Below, one piece after another: positions 1 to 6,446 of a stretch of DNA of 6,504 nucleotides. Within the stretch, counting starts at the first letter, position 1; every line of letters starts with the position of its first letter. The notes below the pieces were generated by a model that saw only the letters and a list, made by a program, of their open reading frames with translations, searched no databases and was not told where the DNA came from. This stretch comes from Planctomycetota bacterium (lineage in GTDB: Bacteria > Planctomycetota > Brocadiia > JAJRTI01): assembly GCA_024278415.1 (NCBI GenBank), contig JAJRTI010000882.1:1-6504 (forward strand), written 5' to 3'. A program made the translations under genes and the position numbers.

Positions 1-150
1 CATCCCGCCTCCCGCAGGGCTTGCCCCTGCGGAGCGGCGATTGACAGCCAGGGCACGCCCCTGCGGGATGAAGATTGACAGCCAGACCGCGAGCGCGCCC
101 CATCCCGCCTCCGCAGGGCTTGCCCCTGCGGAGCGGCGATTGACAGCCAG
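1..150. repeat. 50-bp direct repeat pair with a third partial copy
   Basis: Positions 1-51 and 101-150 are identical except for one extra C in the first copy. A diverged, shorter relative lies at 51-85, sharing GATTGACAGCCAG and a GCCCCTGCGG-like segment. Each full copy holds a perfect 8-bp hairpin, CCGCAGGG/CCCTGCGG with a 5-nt loop (12-32 and 111-131). The first copy starts at the window edge, so the array may continue leftward. It looks like a REP-like intergenic family rather than a CRISPR, because spacing is irregular and units differ. Confidence 0.75.
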
Positions 151-343
151 AGATGTGATGCGCCTTTGGCCCCTTTGTGGCCCCTTTTCGTGGCCGATTC
201 CATTGTTGCGGCAGAGTGTCTGGTTCCACCATCGTTGTCGAACTCTCGGCGGCCCCCCGCCCTCATGCGGATGTCCGATATGTCCGATAAATGTCGCATT
301 CATGTGGATGGCTCGCCGGTGTCTCATATGTCGTATAAATGTC
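1..343. other. Gene-free stretch with repeats
   Basis: No convincing gene. Besides the 50-bp direct repeats (1-150) and the 27-bp units (271-345), there is a short tandem of TGGCCCCTTT-like units at 167-195 and a 5-bp GC hairpin (GGCGG/CCGCC, 248-261) that could act weakly as a 3' end for the DUF4062 transcript, without a U-tract. A minus-strand frame is open from an ATG at 327 to the window edge (109 codons), but its translation is basic, repetitive and driven by the DNA repeats. Plus-strand open frames here look like chance. Confidence 0.6.
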
Positions 344-345
344 TC
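271..345 (-). repeat. Two 27-bp related units at and after the DUF4062 gene stop
   Basis: Units at 319-345 and 271-297 match at 21 of 27 positions and are spaced 48 bp. On the minus strand both contain GACATTTAT, then GACATAT two bases on, then GACA after two more. The first unit overlaps the TGA stop at 344-346. In the frame of the upstream gene the two units read DIYTTYET and DIYRTYRT, ending at a second TGA (263-265). Confidence 0.6.
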
Positions 346-1798
346 ATATTTTCGGGAGGGTCTTCCGGAGGGTGTAGTAAGCGCCACGCCTGTCGCCATG
401 ACGTTCCAGAAGTCTCATCTCCACGAGGTCGTTCATGTCTCGAGTCGCTGTTCGCGGCCGAACGCCCGCGGTTTCCTGATATTCGCCGCTGCTGATCCGT
501 CCTTTGCTCTTCACCAAGGCGACCGCAACTTTCTGCCGATCACTCAGACCGAACCTGGCAACCACTTCATCCGTCAGCCAATCCCGCCATAGGGTCACCA
601 CAAATGAGCCATGGCGCGCTTGGTAGTCGGGTTCGGGCAGCCCTGCGTCCCGGCAGAGTTCGATCATCGCCTGAGTGCCGGAGCCGGCCCTCTCGATGTA
701 TCGGACCAGGTAGAGTGATTCGGCGATGAGGGGGTTGTACGGCACCGAGGGATGGTCTTCGCGAAGGCTTTCCGGGGTCAACGTGCCGGGCAGAGAGCCG
801 GGGTTCCACACTTCGAGGCGGTCGGGGAAGAGGCGGACCTCGACGGACGCGTTGCTGTGGTAGTCGCGATGGGCCACGGCGTTGACAATCGCCTCGCCGA
901 TCGCGTCGGGCGGAAGCTCGTACGTGGCTGGGGCCATGGCGCTCGTCGCGCGGACGCCGACGGTACGGTTGATCTTGCCGAGGACGAAGTCACGGGCCTG
1001 GTCCACTTGCTCAAAGAGGTCGCCGGAGTAGATCTGCTGCGACGCGAAGGGCCGGCGGTAGCTGGTGGTGTGGCAGTGGACGCATTTCGTCTCGGCGGGC
1101 CCATGGAAACGCTGAGGTCTCGCACCGAACAGAAGGACCGCGGCGTTCTTGGGCGCGTCGCCTTCGAGCAAGTTGAGGTGGGTGAGCAGGGCCTTCGTGG
1201 ACGTGTTGGCCTTCAGAGGGAACCCGCGCGCGCTCCGAGCAGTATCCAGAAACCAATCGATGCGTTTGCGGGAGAGGTGCTTGAGCGTTGCGCCGGCACA
1301 GGCGGAGGTATCGAACGGCGGGACCCGCAGCGCACCCAGGCCGTCGAGGTAGTCCACCAAGCTGGCGTAGACTTCGGAGGTCAGGGCGTTGAAGTCCTCC
1401 ACGCGCCGGCGCACCAATTCGCTGCTGGCCTTGCGGATCAACTTCTTCATCTTGGGCGCGCGCTTCTTTTCGTCGGAGCCCCAGACGTACACGAGCCGGG
1501 TCTTGCCGTGTTTGGCCGCGAGGTCGTACTCGCGCTCCGTCGGGGAAAGGCCATCCCGGTCTTCGTAGCCGTACTCATATCCGAAGAGCCCCAGGTAAAC
1601 GTCGCAGTGTTCGACTTCTTCGAGGTAGACTTGATCCGCGCGGCAGTCTTTGGCCGGAAGGTCTTCGAAGAGGAAGACCTCGGAGATGAAGCGGCGCAGG
1701 ACGGCATCGCCGAGGAGGAAGGCCTTTAAGCCCTGACGGAGTTCCTCGAACTCCTTCTGAACGCTGCTGACGAATATCTTGAGGCGCGTGGCTGGCAT
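344..1798 (-). CDS. DUF4062 / GHKL ATP-binding / winged-helix protein
   Basis: The 484-residue protein has three visible parts. Residues 1-100 are a DUF4062 domain: LKIFVSSVQKEFEELR at the start, then EHCDVYLGLFGYEYG (63-77) and SPTEREYDLA (85-94); its fold is probably TIR-like (inference). Residues 170-400 match the RecG-C-like ATP-binding proteins: NAAVLLFGARPQRF (218-231), YSGDLFEQVDQARDFVLGKI (257-276), the GHKL N-box EAIVNAVAHRDY (302-313, with Asn306), DRLEVWNPGSLP (326-337) and ERAGSGTQAM (369-378). Residues 418-478 look like a C-terminal winged helix, ending GAYYTLRKTLPKI. I see no strong Schlafen AlbA_2 nuclease core before the ATPase part. The start ATG is 5 bp after the endonuclease stop with only a weak AAGG 11 nt upstream, so translational coupling is likely. 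The position suggests an accessory sensor, effector or regulator of the restriction cassette. The biochemical function is unknown. The reading frame shows family-like sequence again after its TGA stop. Confidence 0.88.
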   Translation of the reverse strand: MPATRLKIFVSSVQKEFEELRQGLKAFLLGDAVLRRFISEVFLFEDLPAKDCRADQVYLEEVEHCDVYLGLFGYEYGYEDRDGLSPTEREYDLAAKHGKTRLVYVWGSDEKKRAPKMKKLIRKASSELVRRRVEDFNALTSEVYASLVDYLDGLGALRVPPFDTSACAGATLKHLSRKRIDWFLDTARSARGFPLKANTSTKALLTHLNLLEGDAPKNAAVLLFGARPQRFHGPAETKCVHCHTTSYRRPFASQQIYSGDLFEQVDQARDFVLGKINRTVGVRATSAMAPATYELPPDAIGEAIVNAVAHRDYHSNASVEVRLFPDRLEVWNPGSLPGTLTPESLREDHPSVPYNPLIAESLYLVRYIERAGSGTQAMIELCRDAGLPEPDYQARHGSFVVTLWRDWLTDEVVARFGLSDRQKVAVALVKSKGRISSGEYQETAGVRPRTATRDMNDLVEMRLLERHGDRRGAYYTLRKTLPKI

Positions 1799-1803
1799 GG
1801 CAG

Positions 1804-3081
1804 TCAGACCTTCTCTGCTGCGAACTGGTCAATCATCTTGCTGAATTCCACCTCGACCCTCTCGGCGAAGTCGGATTCGATCTGGTAGACCTCGGTGAAC
1901 TCGGCGAAGGCCCAGCGGCCGTACTGGCCGAGATTGTTCACACCGGGCACCCAATAGGTCTCCATGGTGGCCTTCTTCTCCTTCGCATCCTCTCGGCGAT
2001 AGCCCTTGATCTCGACGACGAGGTGCAATGGCTCGTCGCATCCGTCGTCGACCAGAACGATGAAGTCGGGGATGTAGATGCGCGTCTGCGAGCCGTAGCG
2101 ATACGGGACTTCCAGGCCCAGGTTGTGGTTCTTGACGTAGGCTTTGACCCGCGGATGGGACTCGGCCACGCGGCAGAACTCGGCCTCCCAGTCGCTGTCG
2201 AGCACGACCCAGTTGATGTGGCAGCGCCGGGCGTCGGTCTCCCAGCGGTTGGTCTTGGACGTGGTGAAGTTCACGTGGATGGTGGAGCCGGTGGGGTTGT
2301 AGGGGTCGAGCACGGCCTTGATGGGACGCTCCCCGATCAGAGAGCGGGTGATGCCGGCGGTGATGCGCTCGCAGGCCATGTCGGCCAGTTCTTGGTACAT
2401 CAACTGGGCTGGGTACGTGCCGCCCTTGCAGACCAGGCAGTTGTCCAGCCACTGCTTGCTGATGCGCTTCAGTTGGCCGAAGAGGTAGAGCTTGGGCTCT
2501 TCGCCGGGGTCGCGCCACTTGGTGTAGATTAGGCGCCGGGTGAGGTTGAAGAGCAACGTAGACGTGCGGAGGTCGCCGGTGTGAACCAGGTTGAGGTCGA
2601 CGTCTTTGCCGATGATTCCCGCGTTCTTCGTGATGGAGGGGCCCACGAGATCCGGGGTCAGCTCCAGGACCGAGTCGTCGTTGAACTCCGCGGTGAGCCG
2701 TTCCTCGGGCAGTTCGACGCGGTAGCCTTGGACGCGGGGGAACCGGATTTCGAGAGGGTCGCGATCCGGGCGGACGGCCTTGACCTGGACGGTCTCTCGG
2801 GGGGGCTGCGGCGGGGCCACGACCGGCTTGGCCGTGAAGTCGAAGGGAATCCCCAACACGTCTGCGTATTCGACGTTGAACAGGCCTTCCTCATTGAGGT
2901 CGTACGACTGGCGGCGCAGCGCCCGGCCGATGACCTGCTCGCAGAGCAGTTGGGTGCCGAACGCGCGCACGCCCAGGACGTGGGTGACCGTATTGGCGTC
3001 CCAGCCTTCGGTGAGCATGGAGACCGAGACGACGCAGCGGATCGACTCGCCGAGGCGGCCCTCCTTGCCCACGGTGTTCAT
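1804..3081 (-). CDS. Restriction endonuclease subunit, C-terminal half (helicase lobe 2 and PD-(D/E)xK nuclease)
   Basis: The 425-residue reading frame after the stop starts at the first ATG. A weak GGGA lies upstream (CGGGAAGTC-ATG), so internal initiation is possible but not well supported. Motif V is TEGWDANTVTHVLG (24-37) and motif VI is QVIGRALRRQSY (49-60, arginine-finger region). The region from about 80 to 300 is a family-specific linker containing CLVCKGG (215-221). The nuclease signature is YIPDF (336-340, Asp339) followed by LHLVVEIKGYRR (352-363, Glu357 and Lys359), a standard PD-(D/E)xK pattern for Mg-dependent DNA cleavage. All catalytic nuclease residues appear intact. If made alone, this fragment would lack Walker A and could not be ATP-driven. 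It ends 5 bp before the DUF4062 gene. Confidence 0.8.
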   Translation of the reverse strand: MNTVGKEGRLGESIRCVVSVSMLTEGWDANTVTHVLGVRAFGTQLLCEQVIGRALRRQSYDLNEEGLFNVEYADVLGIPFDFTAKPVVAPPQPPRETVQVKAVRPDRDPLEIRFPRVQGYRVELPEERLTAEFNDDSVLELTPDLVGPSITKNAGIIGKDVDLNLVHTGDLRTSTLLFNLTRRLIYTKWRDPGEEPKLYLFGQLKRISKQWLDNCLVCKGGTYPAQLMYQELADMACERITAGITRSLIGERPIKAVLDPYNPTGSTIHVNFTTSKTNRWETDARRCHINWVVLDSDWEAEFCRVAESHPRVKAYVKNHNLGLEVPYRYGSQTRIYIPDFIVLVDDGCDEPLHLVVEIKGYRREDAKEKKATMETYWVPGVNNLGQYGRWAFAEFTEVYQIESDFAERVEVEFSKMIDQFAAEKV

Positions 3082-3114
3082 GACTTCCCGCAGGAGATCC
3101 TGGTCGGTGATGTT

Positions 3115-3117
3115 TTA
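3115..3117 (-). other. In-frame TAA interrupting the endonuclease frame
   Basis: Minus-strand reading is GCC TAA AAC ATC ACC GAC, that is ...QQA-stop-NITDQDLLREV-MNTVGKEG. Eleven sense codons separate this stop from the next ATG at 3081 in the same frame. NITDQDLLREVMNTVGK is itself family-like sequence, so the coding signal continues straight across the stop. TAA is one base from GAA, CAA and AAA; Glu is my best guess for the lost residue. Confidence 0.85.
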
Positions 3118-4860
3118 GGCCTGCTGCCGGTCGCCGGTGCGCTCGATGATCTCGCGGCGGAAACGGTCTATCTCGTCCGCAGCCATGTTGCGGAAGCCCT
3201 TGTCCAACGCGTCGCCGGATTCGAGTTGCTCGCTGTCTATGAGCAACGTGCGCGGACGGGCGATGGGGTTGCCGTGCTCATCGAAGTTCCGGAATAGCTC
3301 CAGGCGTCCATTCTCAAGCGTGGTGGAGCCGTCCTCGTTCTCTAGGTGGAAGCCCGAGATGTAGTCGTACACCAGCTTGGAGGTGGAGGTGTTGTTGCAG
3401 ACGACGATGAAGCACGGCGGCACGCGAATGCCGGCCTTCTGCCACAACTCGTAGGTCTTTGCATAGTGCCCGTACAGCGCTTCGAGCGCGGTCTGAAGCT
3501 CGACAGGCAGGCTCAGCGGATCGAGGGTCTTTGCCTTGCCGCGGCCTTTCTTGGGCATGCGCTTGCCGATGTGTTCCCACAGGTTGCGGAACTTGGGCAT
3601 GTCCTCGCCGGGGATGTTGTCGGCCACCGGCACACGCGGCAGCTTGACGATCCCGCACTCGATGGCGTCCATGAGCGAGAAGTCGTTCATCGTCCAGGGG
3701 AACAGCGTACCCTCTGCGTAGCCCGAGCCCCGGAGGAAAAAGGGCGTGGCCGACAAGTCGATGACGCGTGCAAGGCCGAGCTTGCGGTTGGCGGCTTCGA
3801 GGCCGGAGATCCACAGTCGCGCGGCTTCGTTGTTCTTCTCCGCCTCCTTCCTCTCGTCGCCCTTCAGATCGCCCTCGACGCCTTGGCCCGGCTTCTCCCG
3901 ATAACAGTGATGCCCCTCGTCGTTGAGCACCAGGATGTTCTTCATGCCCATGAGAGCCGGCATGGCCCGCTGAAGCATCTGGCCTTCGGTCTCTTGCGTG
4001 TTGAGTTTCTCGCGGCGCCAACCCTCCAGTGCTCCTCGAGTTCCCTTTGAGACCTCCGTCCGCTCGCGCTGTTTGAACGCGTGGAAGTTGGTGATGACGA
4101 TCTTCGCCCGATCCAGATCGGCGAGCATGTCGCTGGGCACGAGTTCGCGGCTCCCGTAGTAGCTGTCCGGATCGTTGGGCTGAAGCACGCGGAGCCGGTC
4201 GCGGATGGTGATGCCGGGCGTGACGACGAGGAACCCGCGGGTGAATCGCTTGCTGGTGGGCCGACGCAGGGCGTTGACGGTCTGCCACGCAATGAGCATG
4301 GCCATGACGGTCGTCTTGCCCGCGCCGGTGGCCATCTTCAACGCGAGCCGCATGAGTTCCGGGTTGGCGTCCGCGTTGGCATTAGCGAGGTGATCGAGGA
4401 AGTCCCTGCCAACATGGCCGATCCTGGGGGCGACTTCAGTGAGCCAGATGACGGTCTCGACGGCTTCCACTTGGCAGAAGAAGGGCCTAAAGCTGCTGAA
4501 CCTATGATGCCGCCAATGCTGGAGCAGACGGGCGGTCTCGGGGGTGACCCGCCAGTCCTTTGGATCCGGCAGGCTTCGCCATGCGTCAACCTGGCGCCGG
4601 AGCGCGTTGATCACTGGAGTGGGGTCGTACTGTTGTTCCTGGGTCGAGAGCCCCTTGCCCTCGTCGAAGACGAGTCGCTGCTGTTCTTCCGCGGATCCCT
4701 TGCGCTTCCGTGGCTTGGGGATCGGCGTAATGAATTCGGCGCCGCGGCGCCTCTCGACGATGCGTTGCGTGGGCTGGCCCTGCTGATCAAGCTCCCAGTG
4801 CCGCGCCGGGTAATCGTAGGGAGAGTTGAGGACAGGCTGCTCGAAGAACCGGTTGTCCAT
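3115..4860 (-). CDS. Restriction endonuclease subunit, N-terminal half (SF2 helicase lobe 1)
   Basis: This 581-residue product is the part translated before the TAA stop. It starts at MDNRFFEQP with a good Shine-Dalgarno (4866-4870). Residues 1-110 form the family-specific N-terminal region, with a basic PKPRKRKG patch at 49-56. FRPFFCQVEAVETVIWL (124-140) is the Q-motif-like entry to the helicase. Walker A is MATGAGKTT (176-184, Lys182). TNFHAFKQR (257-265) corresponds to motif Ib. The DEAD/DEAH equivalent is LNDEGHHCY (312-320, DEGH at 314-317), and motif III is DLSATPF (368-374). Motifs V and VI are missing because translation ends at RTGDRQQA. It may bind ATP, but a complete ATPase cleft needs the second lobe. 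It lies 138 bp downstream of hisS and heads an apparent two-gene operon with the DUF4062 gene. Confidence 0.85.
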   Translation of the reverse strand: MDNRFFEQPVLNSPYDYPARHWELDQQGQPTQRIVERRRGAEFITPIPKPRKRKGSAEEQQRLVFDEGKGLSTQEQQYDPTPVINALRRQVDAWRSLPDPKDWRVTPETARLLQHWRHHRFSSFRPFFCQVEAVETVIWLTEVAPRIGHVGRDFLDHLANANADANPELMRLALKMATGAGKTTVMAMLIAWQTVNALRRPTSKRFTRGFLVVTPGITIRDRLRVLQPNDPDSYYGSRELVPSDMLADLDRAKIVITNFHAFKQRERTEVSKGTRGALEGWRREKLNTQETEGQMLQRAMPALMGMKNILVLNDEGHHCYREKPGQGVEGDLKGDERKEAEKNNEAARLWISGLEAANRKLGLARVIDLSATPFFLRGSGYAEGTLFPWTMNDFSLMDAIECGIVKLPRVPVADNIPGEDMPKFRNLWEHIGKRMPKKGRGKAKTLDPLSLPVELQTALEALYGHYAKTYELWQKAGIRVPPCFIVVCNNTSTSKLVYDYISGFHLENEDGSTTLENGRLELFRNFDEHGNPIARPRTLLIDSEQLESGDALDKGFRNMAADEIDRFRREIIERTGDRQQA

Positions 4861-4865
4861 GCCTT

Positions 4866-4870
4866 CTCCT
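4866..4870 (-). promoter_or_regulatory. Shine-Dalgarno site of the endonuclease gene
   Basis: On the minus strand AGGAG is followed by AAGGC and the ATG at 4858-4860, a normal 5-nt spacing. It decides the start: the open frame reaches a GTG at 4929, but that start would add 23 residues not expected in the family, and this site serves the MDNRFFEQP start. Confidence 0.7.
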
Positions 4871-4935
4871 GCTCGCTGCCGTTTGATTCGTGCGCAAAGA
4901 TCCTGCGGTGGCTTCGGCCTCGAAACCACAGAACA

Positions 4936-4950
4936 TGATACTGTCTATCA
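4936..4950. promoter_or_regulatory. Short inverted repeat upstream of the restriction operon
   Basis: TGATA-CTGTC-TATCA is a perfect 5-bp inverted repeat with a 5-nt centre, lying in the 138-bp gap between hisS and the endonuclease start. It could be a small operator, or part of the promoter region since TTGATA on the minus strand resembles a -35. No convincing -10 lies at the right spacing, so I cannot assign a promoter. A repeat this short may be chance. Confidence 0.2.
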
Positions 4951-4975
4951 ACGCCCTTTTCTCATGACTTCTGGC

Positions 4976-4998
4976 CAGAGAGCAGCGCCTGCTCTCTG
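4976..4998 (-). terminator. Hairpin directly after hisS stop
   Basis: A perfect 10-bp inverted repeat (CAGAGAGCAG / CTGCTCTCTG) with a 3-nt loop begins at the base after the hisS stop codon (TAG, 4999-5001). Its placement and strength suggest a transcript end or 3' stabiliser for hisS. No U-tract follows on the minus strand, so it is not a classic intrinsic terminator and some readthrough into the restriction cassette is possible. Confidence 0.55.
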
Positions 4999-6336
4999 CT
5001 ACCCCTCGCGCACCTGCTCTACCGCCTCCTCGAGGGACAGGGTGGTTTGCTCGCGCGTGGCCATGTCCTTCAGGCAGACCACGTTGTTCTCGATCTCGTC
5101 GGGACCGAGGATGATGACGAACGGCGCGTCCTTCGCATTCGCGGCTTTCATCTGCTTCTTGAGCGAGAGCTTGCTCTCGCCGTCGAACGCGAGTTCGGAC
5201 GCGACTCCTGCCCCCCGCAGCGCGGCGAGCGTCTTGAGGCACGCGGGGATGCAGCTCCCGTCGAACGCGGCGACCATGGCCGCAATGTTGCCCTTGCTCT
5301 TCTTGACCAAGCCCAACTCGACGAGCCCAGCGAAGAGCCGGTCCACTCCAACCGAAATGCCCACCGCGGGCATGGGCTTGCCGAGGAAGCGCGTGATGAG
5401 CCCGTCGTAGCGGCCGCCGCTCATGACCGAGCCGAAGCCGGGCAAGTCGCCCAAGAACGTCTCATACACCGTGCCAGTGTAGTAGTCGAGCCCGCGGGCG
5501 ATGCTAAAGTCCACGCGCACCTTCGACTCGGGCGCGCCGAGCGCGGCCGCGTAGCCGATGACTTCGCGCAGCTCCGCGGCGGCCTCCTCCGCGGCAGGCC
5601 CCACGACCTCGACGACCTTGGCGAGCTTCTCATCGTTGGCGCCGTCGATCTCGACAAAGCCCATGATGAGGTCGATCTGCTCCGCGTTGCACTCCGCGTC
5701 GGACGCGAGCAGCGCGCGCACGGACTCCGCGCCTTGGGAGGGAAGCTTGTCGATGGTCCGGAAAATGGTGTTGAGCCGGCCCTCGCCCTCCACGCCCAGT
5801 GCGGCGCCCAGCGCGGTGAGTATCTTGCGCGTGCTCACCATGATCGTGAAGTTGTCGATCCCCAGCGCGGTCATGACCGCGTAGTCGACCGCGATGCACT
5901 CCGCGTCTAACAGGAGGCTCCCGGAGCCCACGATGTCCACGTCGCACTGGAAGAACTCGCGGTACCGCCCGCGGCCGGGCTTCTCCGCGCGCCACACCGG
6001 CGCGACCTGGTAGCGCTTAAGCGGCCGGGGCAGGTCTTGGTACTGCGCGGCCACGCGCGCCAAGGGCACGGTCAGGTCGTAGCGCAGGCACACGTCCCGG
6101 CCGCCGTTGTCCTTGAAGCGATAGAGCAATTTCTCCGCATCCGCACCGTACTTGCCCACGAGGATGTCCGCGTATTCCAGCGCCGGCGTTTGGAGAGGCT
6201 GGAAGCCGAAGCGCTCGAAGACCTGCGTGACTTTGTTGATCATCTCCTGCCGGGGCTGCATCTCCTCGGGCAGGTAGTCGCGGAATCCGCGCAGAATACG
6301 AGGCTGGATGACAGCGGGTTTGGGCTCGTCGCTCAT
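4999..6336 (-). CDS. hisS: Histidyl-tRNA synthetase (HisRS)
   Basis: Cytoplasmic class II aminoacyl-tRNA synthetase that charges tRNA-His with histidine using ATP. The 445-residue product has the normal family length and is complete. Visible in order: the N-terminal RGFRDYLPEEM (16-26); motif 1 around 45-60; RYDLTVPLARVAAQ (85-98); motif 2 with YQVAPVWRAEKPGRGRYREF (109-128) followed by FQCDVDIVG; the histidine-binding signature RGLDYYTGTVYE (281-292); motif 3 GGRYDGLITRF then AVGISVGVDRL ending at Arg333; and a C-terminal anticodon-binding domain (about 350-440). The frame stays open upstream to a TTG at 6381 and an ATG at 6372. I chose the ATG at 6336 because homologues begin close to the RGxRD segment and a possible -10 element lies at 6363-6368. 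No clear Shine-Dalgarno precedes this start. The KDNGGRDVCLRYDLTVPLARVAAQ-type segment resembles the eukaryote-like branch of HisRS more than the E. coli type (inference). Identity is very secure, the exact start less so. Confidence 0.97.
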   Translation of the reverse strand: MSDEPKPAVIQPRILRGFRDYLPEEMQPRQEMINKVTQVFERFGFQPLQTPALEYADILVGKYGADAEKLLYRFKDNGGRDVCLRYDLTVPLARVAAQYQDLPRPLKRYQVAPVWRAEKPGRGRYREFFQCDVDIVGSGSLLLDAECIAVDYAVMTALGIDNFTIMVSTRKILTALGAALGVEGEGRLNTIFRTIDKLPSQGAESVRALLASDAECNAEQIDLIMGFVEIDGANDEKLAKVVEVVGPAAEEAAAELREVIGYAAALGAPESKVRVDFSIARGLDYYTGTVYETFLGDLPGFGSVMSGGRYDGLITRFLGKPMPAVGISVGVDRLFAGLVELGLVKKSKGNIAAMVAAFDGSCIPACLKTLAALRGAGVASELAFDGESKLSLKKQMKAANAKDAPFVIILGPDEIENNVVCLKDMATREQTTLSLEEAVEQVREG

Positions 6337-6362
6337 GGTTTGGATATTGCGTGCAATCAGTG

Positions 6363-6371
6363 ATTGTAACA
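6363..6371 (-). promoter_or_regulatory. Candidate extended -10 promoter of hisS
   Basis: Read on the minus strand this is TGTTACAAT, a TG-n-TACAAT extended -10 element one base from the TGnTATAAT consensus. It would start transcription near 6356, about 20 nt before the ATG at 6336. No good -35 hexamer is seen 16-18 nt upstream, which is tolerated in extended -10 promoters. The match is short and could be chance. If real, it excludes the upstream TTG (6381) and ATG (6372) starts. Confidence 0.35.
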
Positions 6372-6446
6372 TTTCAGCCAAGTGCTACAGCCATGCGCAG
6401 AAAACGTGGCTGAGCCTTTGGCCGGTCCGGGCGGGTTCGGCCTCTG

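Larger units (their letters stand above)
1804..4860 (-). pseudogene. Type III-like restriction endonuclease/helicase, interrupted by one in-frame stop
   Basis: Taken as one gene this is 1018 codons plus the final stop, in a single frame with no frameshift. It has the layout of the large restriction (Res-like) subunit family that NCBI names BPTD_3080: an N-terminal MDNRFFEQPVLNSPYDYPAR segment, a two-lobed SF2 helicase core, and a C-terminal PD-(D/E)xK nuclease. The ancestral protein would translocate on or remodel DNA using ATP and cut foreign DNA. A TAA at 3115-3117 (codon 582) separates the ATP-binding lobe from the lobe carrying motifs V and VI, so neither half should work as a motor alone. 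The intact frame on both sides argues for recent mutation, a sequencing error, or stop-codon readthrough. The family assignment rests on remembered sequence patterns, not on a search. Confidence 0.8.

Noticed and set aside
1..150. CRISPR array
   Set aside because: Only two full copies, irregular spacing, intervening sequence itself related to the repeat, and no cas genes.
1..327. Minus-strand open frame of 109 codons from ATG 327 to the left edge, with repeated LAVNRRSAGASPA
   Set aside because: The peptide repeat is only the DNA repeat translated; composition is strongly basic, no recognisable domain, no ribosome binding site, and it overlaps obvious intergenic hairpins.
41..592. Plus-strand open frame of 183 codons
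   Set aside because: It runs through repeats and then antisense to the 3' end of the DUF4062 gene; composition is rich in C, P and R with no domain, typical of chance frames in GC-rich DNA.
1070..1084. CVHCH in the DUF4062 protein (residues 239-243) matches a CXXCH haem c motif
   Set aside because: The protein has no signal peptide and looks cytosolic; the segment aligns with an ordinary part of the RecG-C-like family, so the match is chance.
752..1729. Long plus-strand open frame antisense to the DUF4062 gene
   Set aside because: It mirrors a real gene with clear motifs on the other strand; GC-rich codon bias creates such frames. The same holds for plus-strand frames at 2023-2532, 2581-3297, 3346-4050, 4081-4938 and 5047-5910.
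3082..3117. Frameshift as the cause of the split endonuclease
   Set aside because: Both halves are in the same frame and the 11 codons between the stop and next ATG read as family-like sequence, so a substitution to TAA explains it.
4861..4929. GTG start at 4929 for the endonuclease gene
   Set aside because: The ATG at 4860 has a well-placed AGGAG and matches the expected family N-terminus.
6337..6381. Upstream TTG (6381) or ATG (6372) start for hisS
   Set aside because: They add a non-conserved leader, lack a ribosome binding site, and overlap the candidate -10 element.
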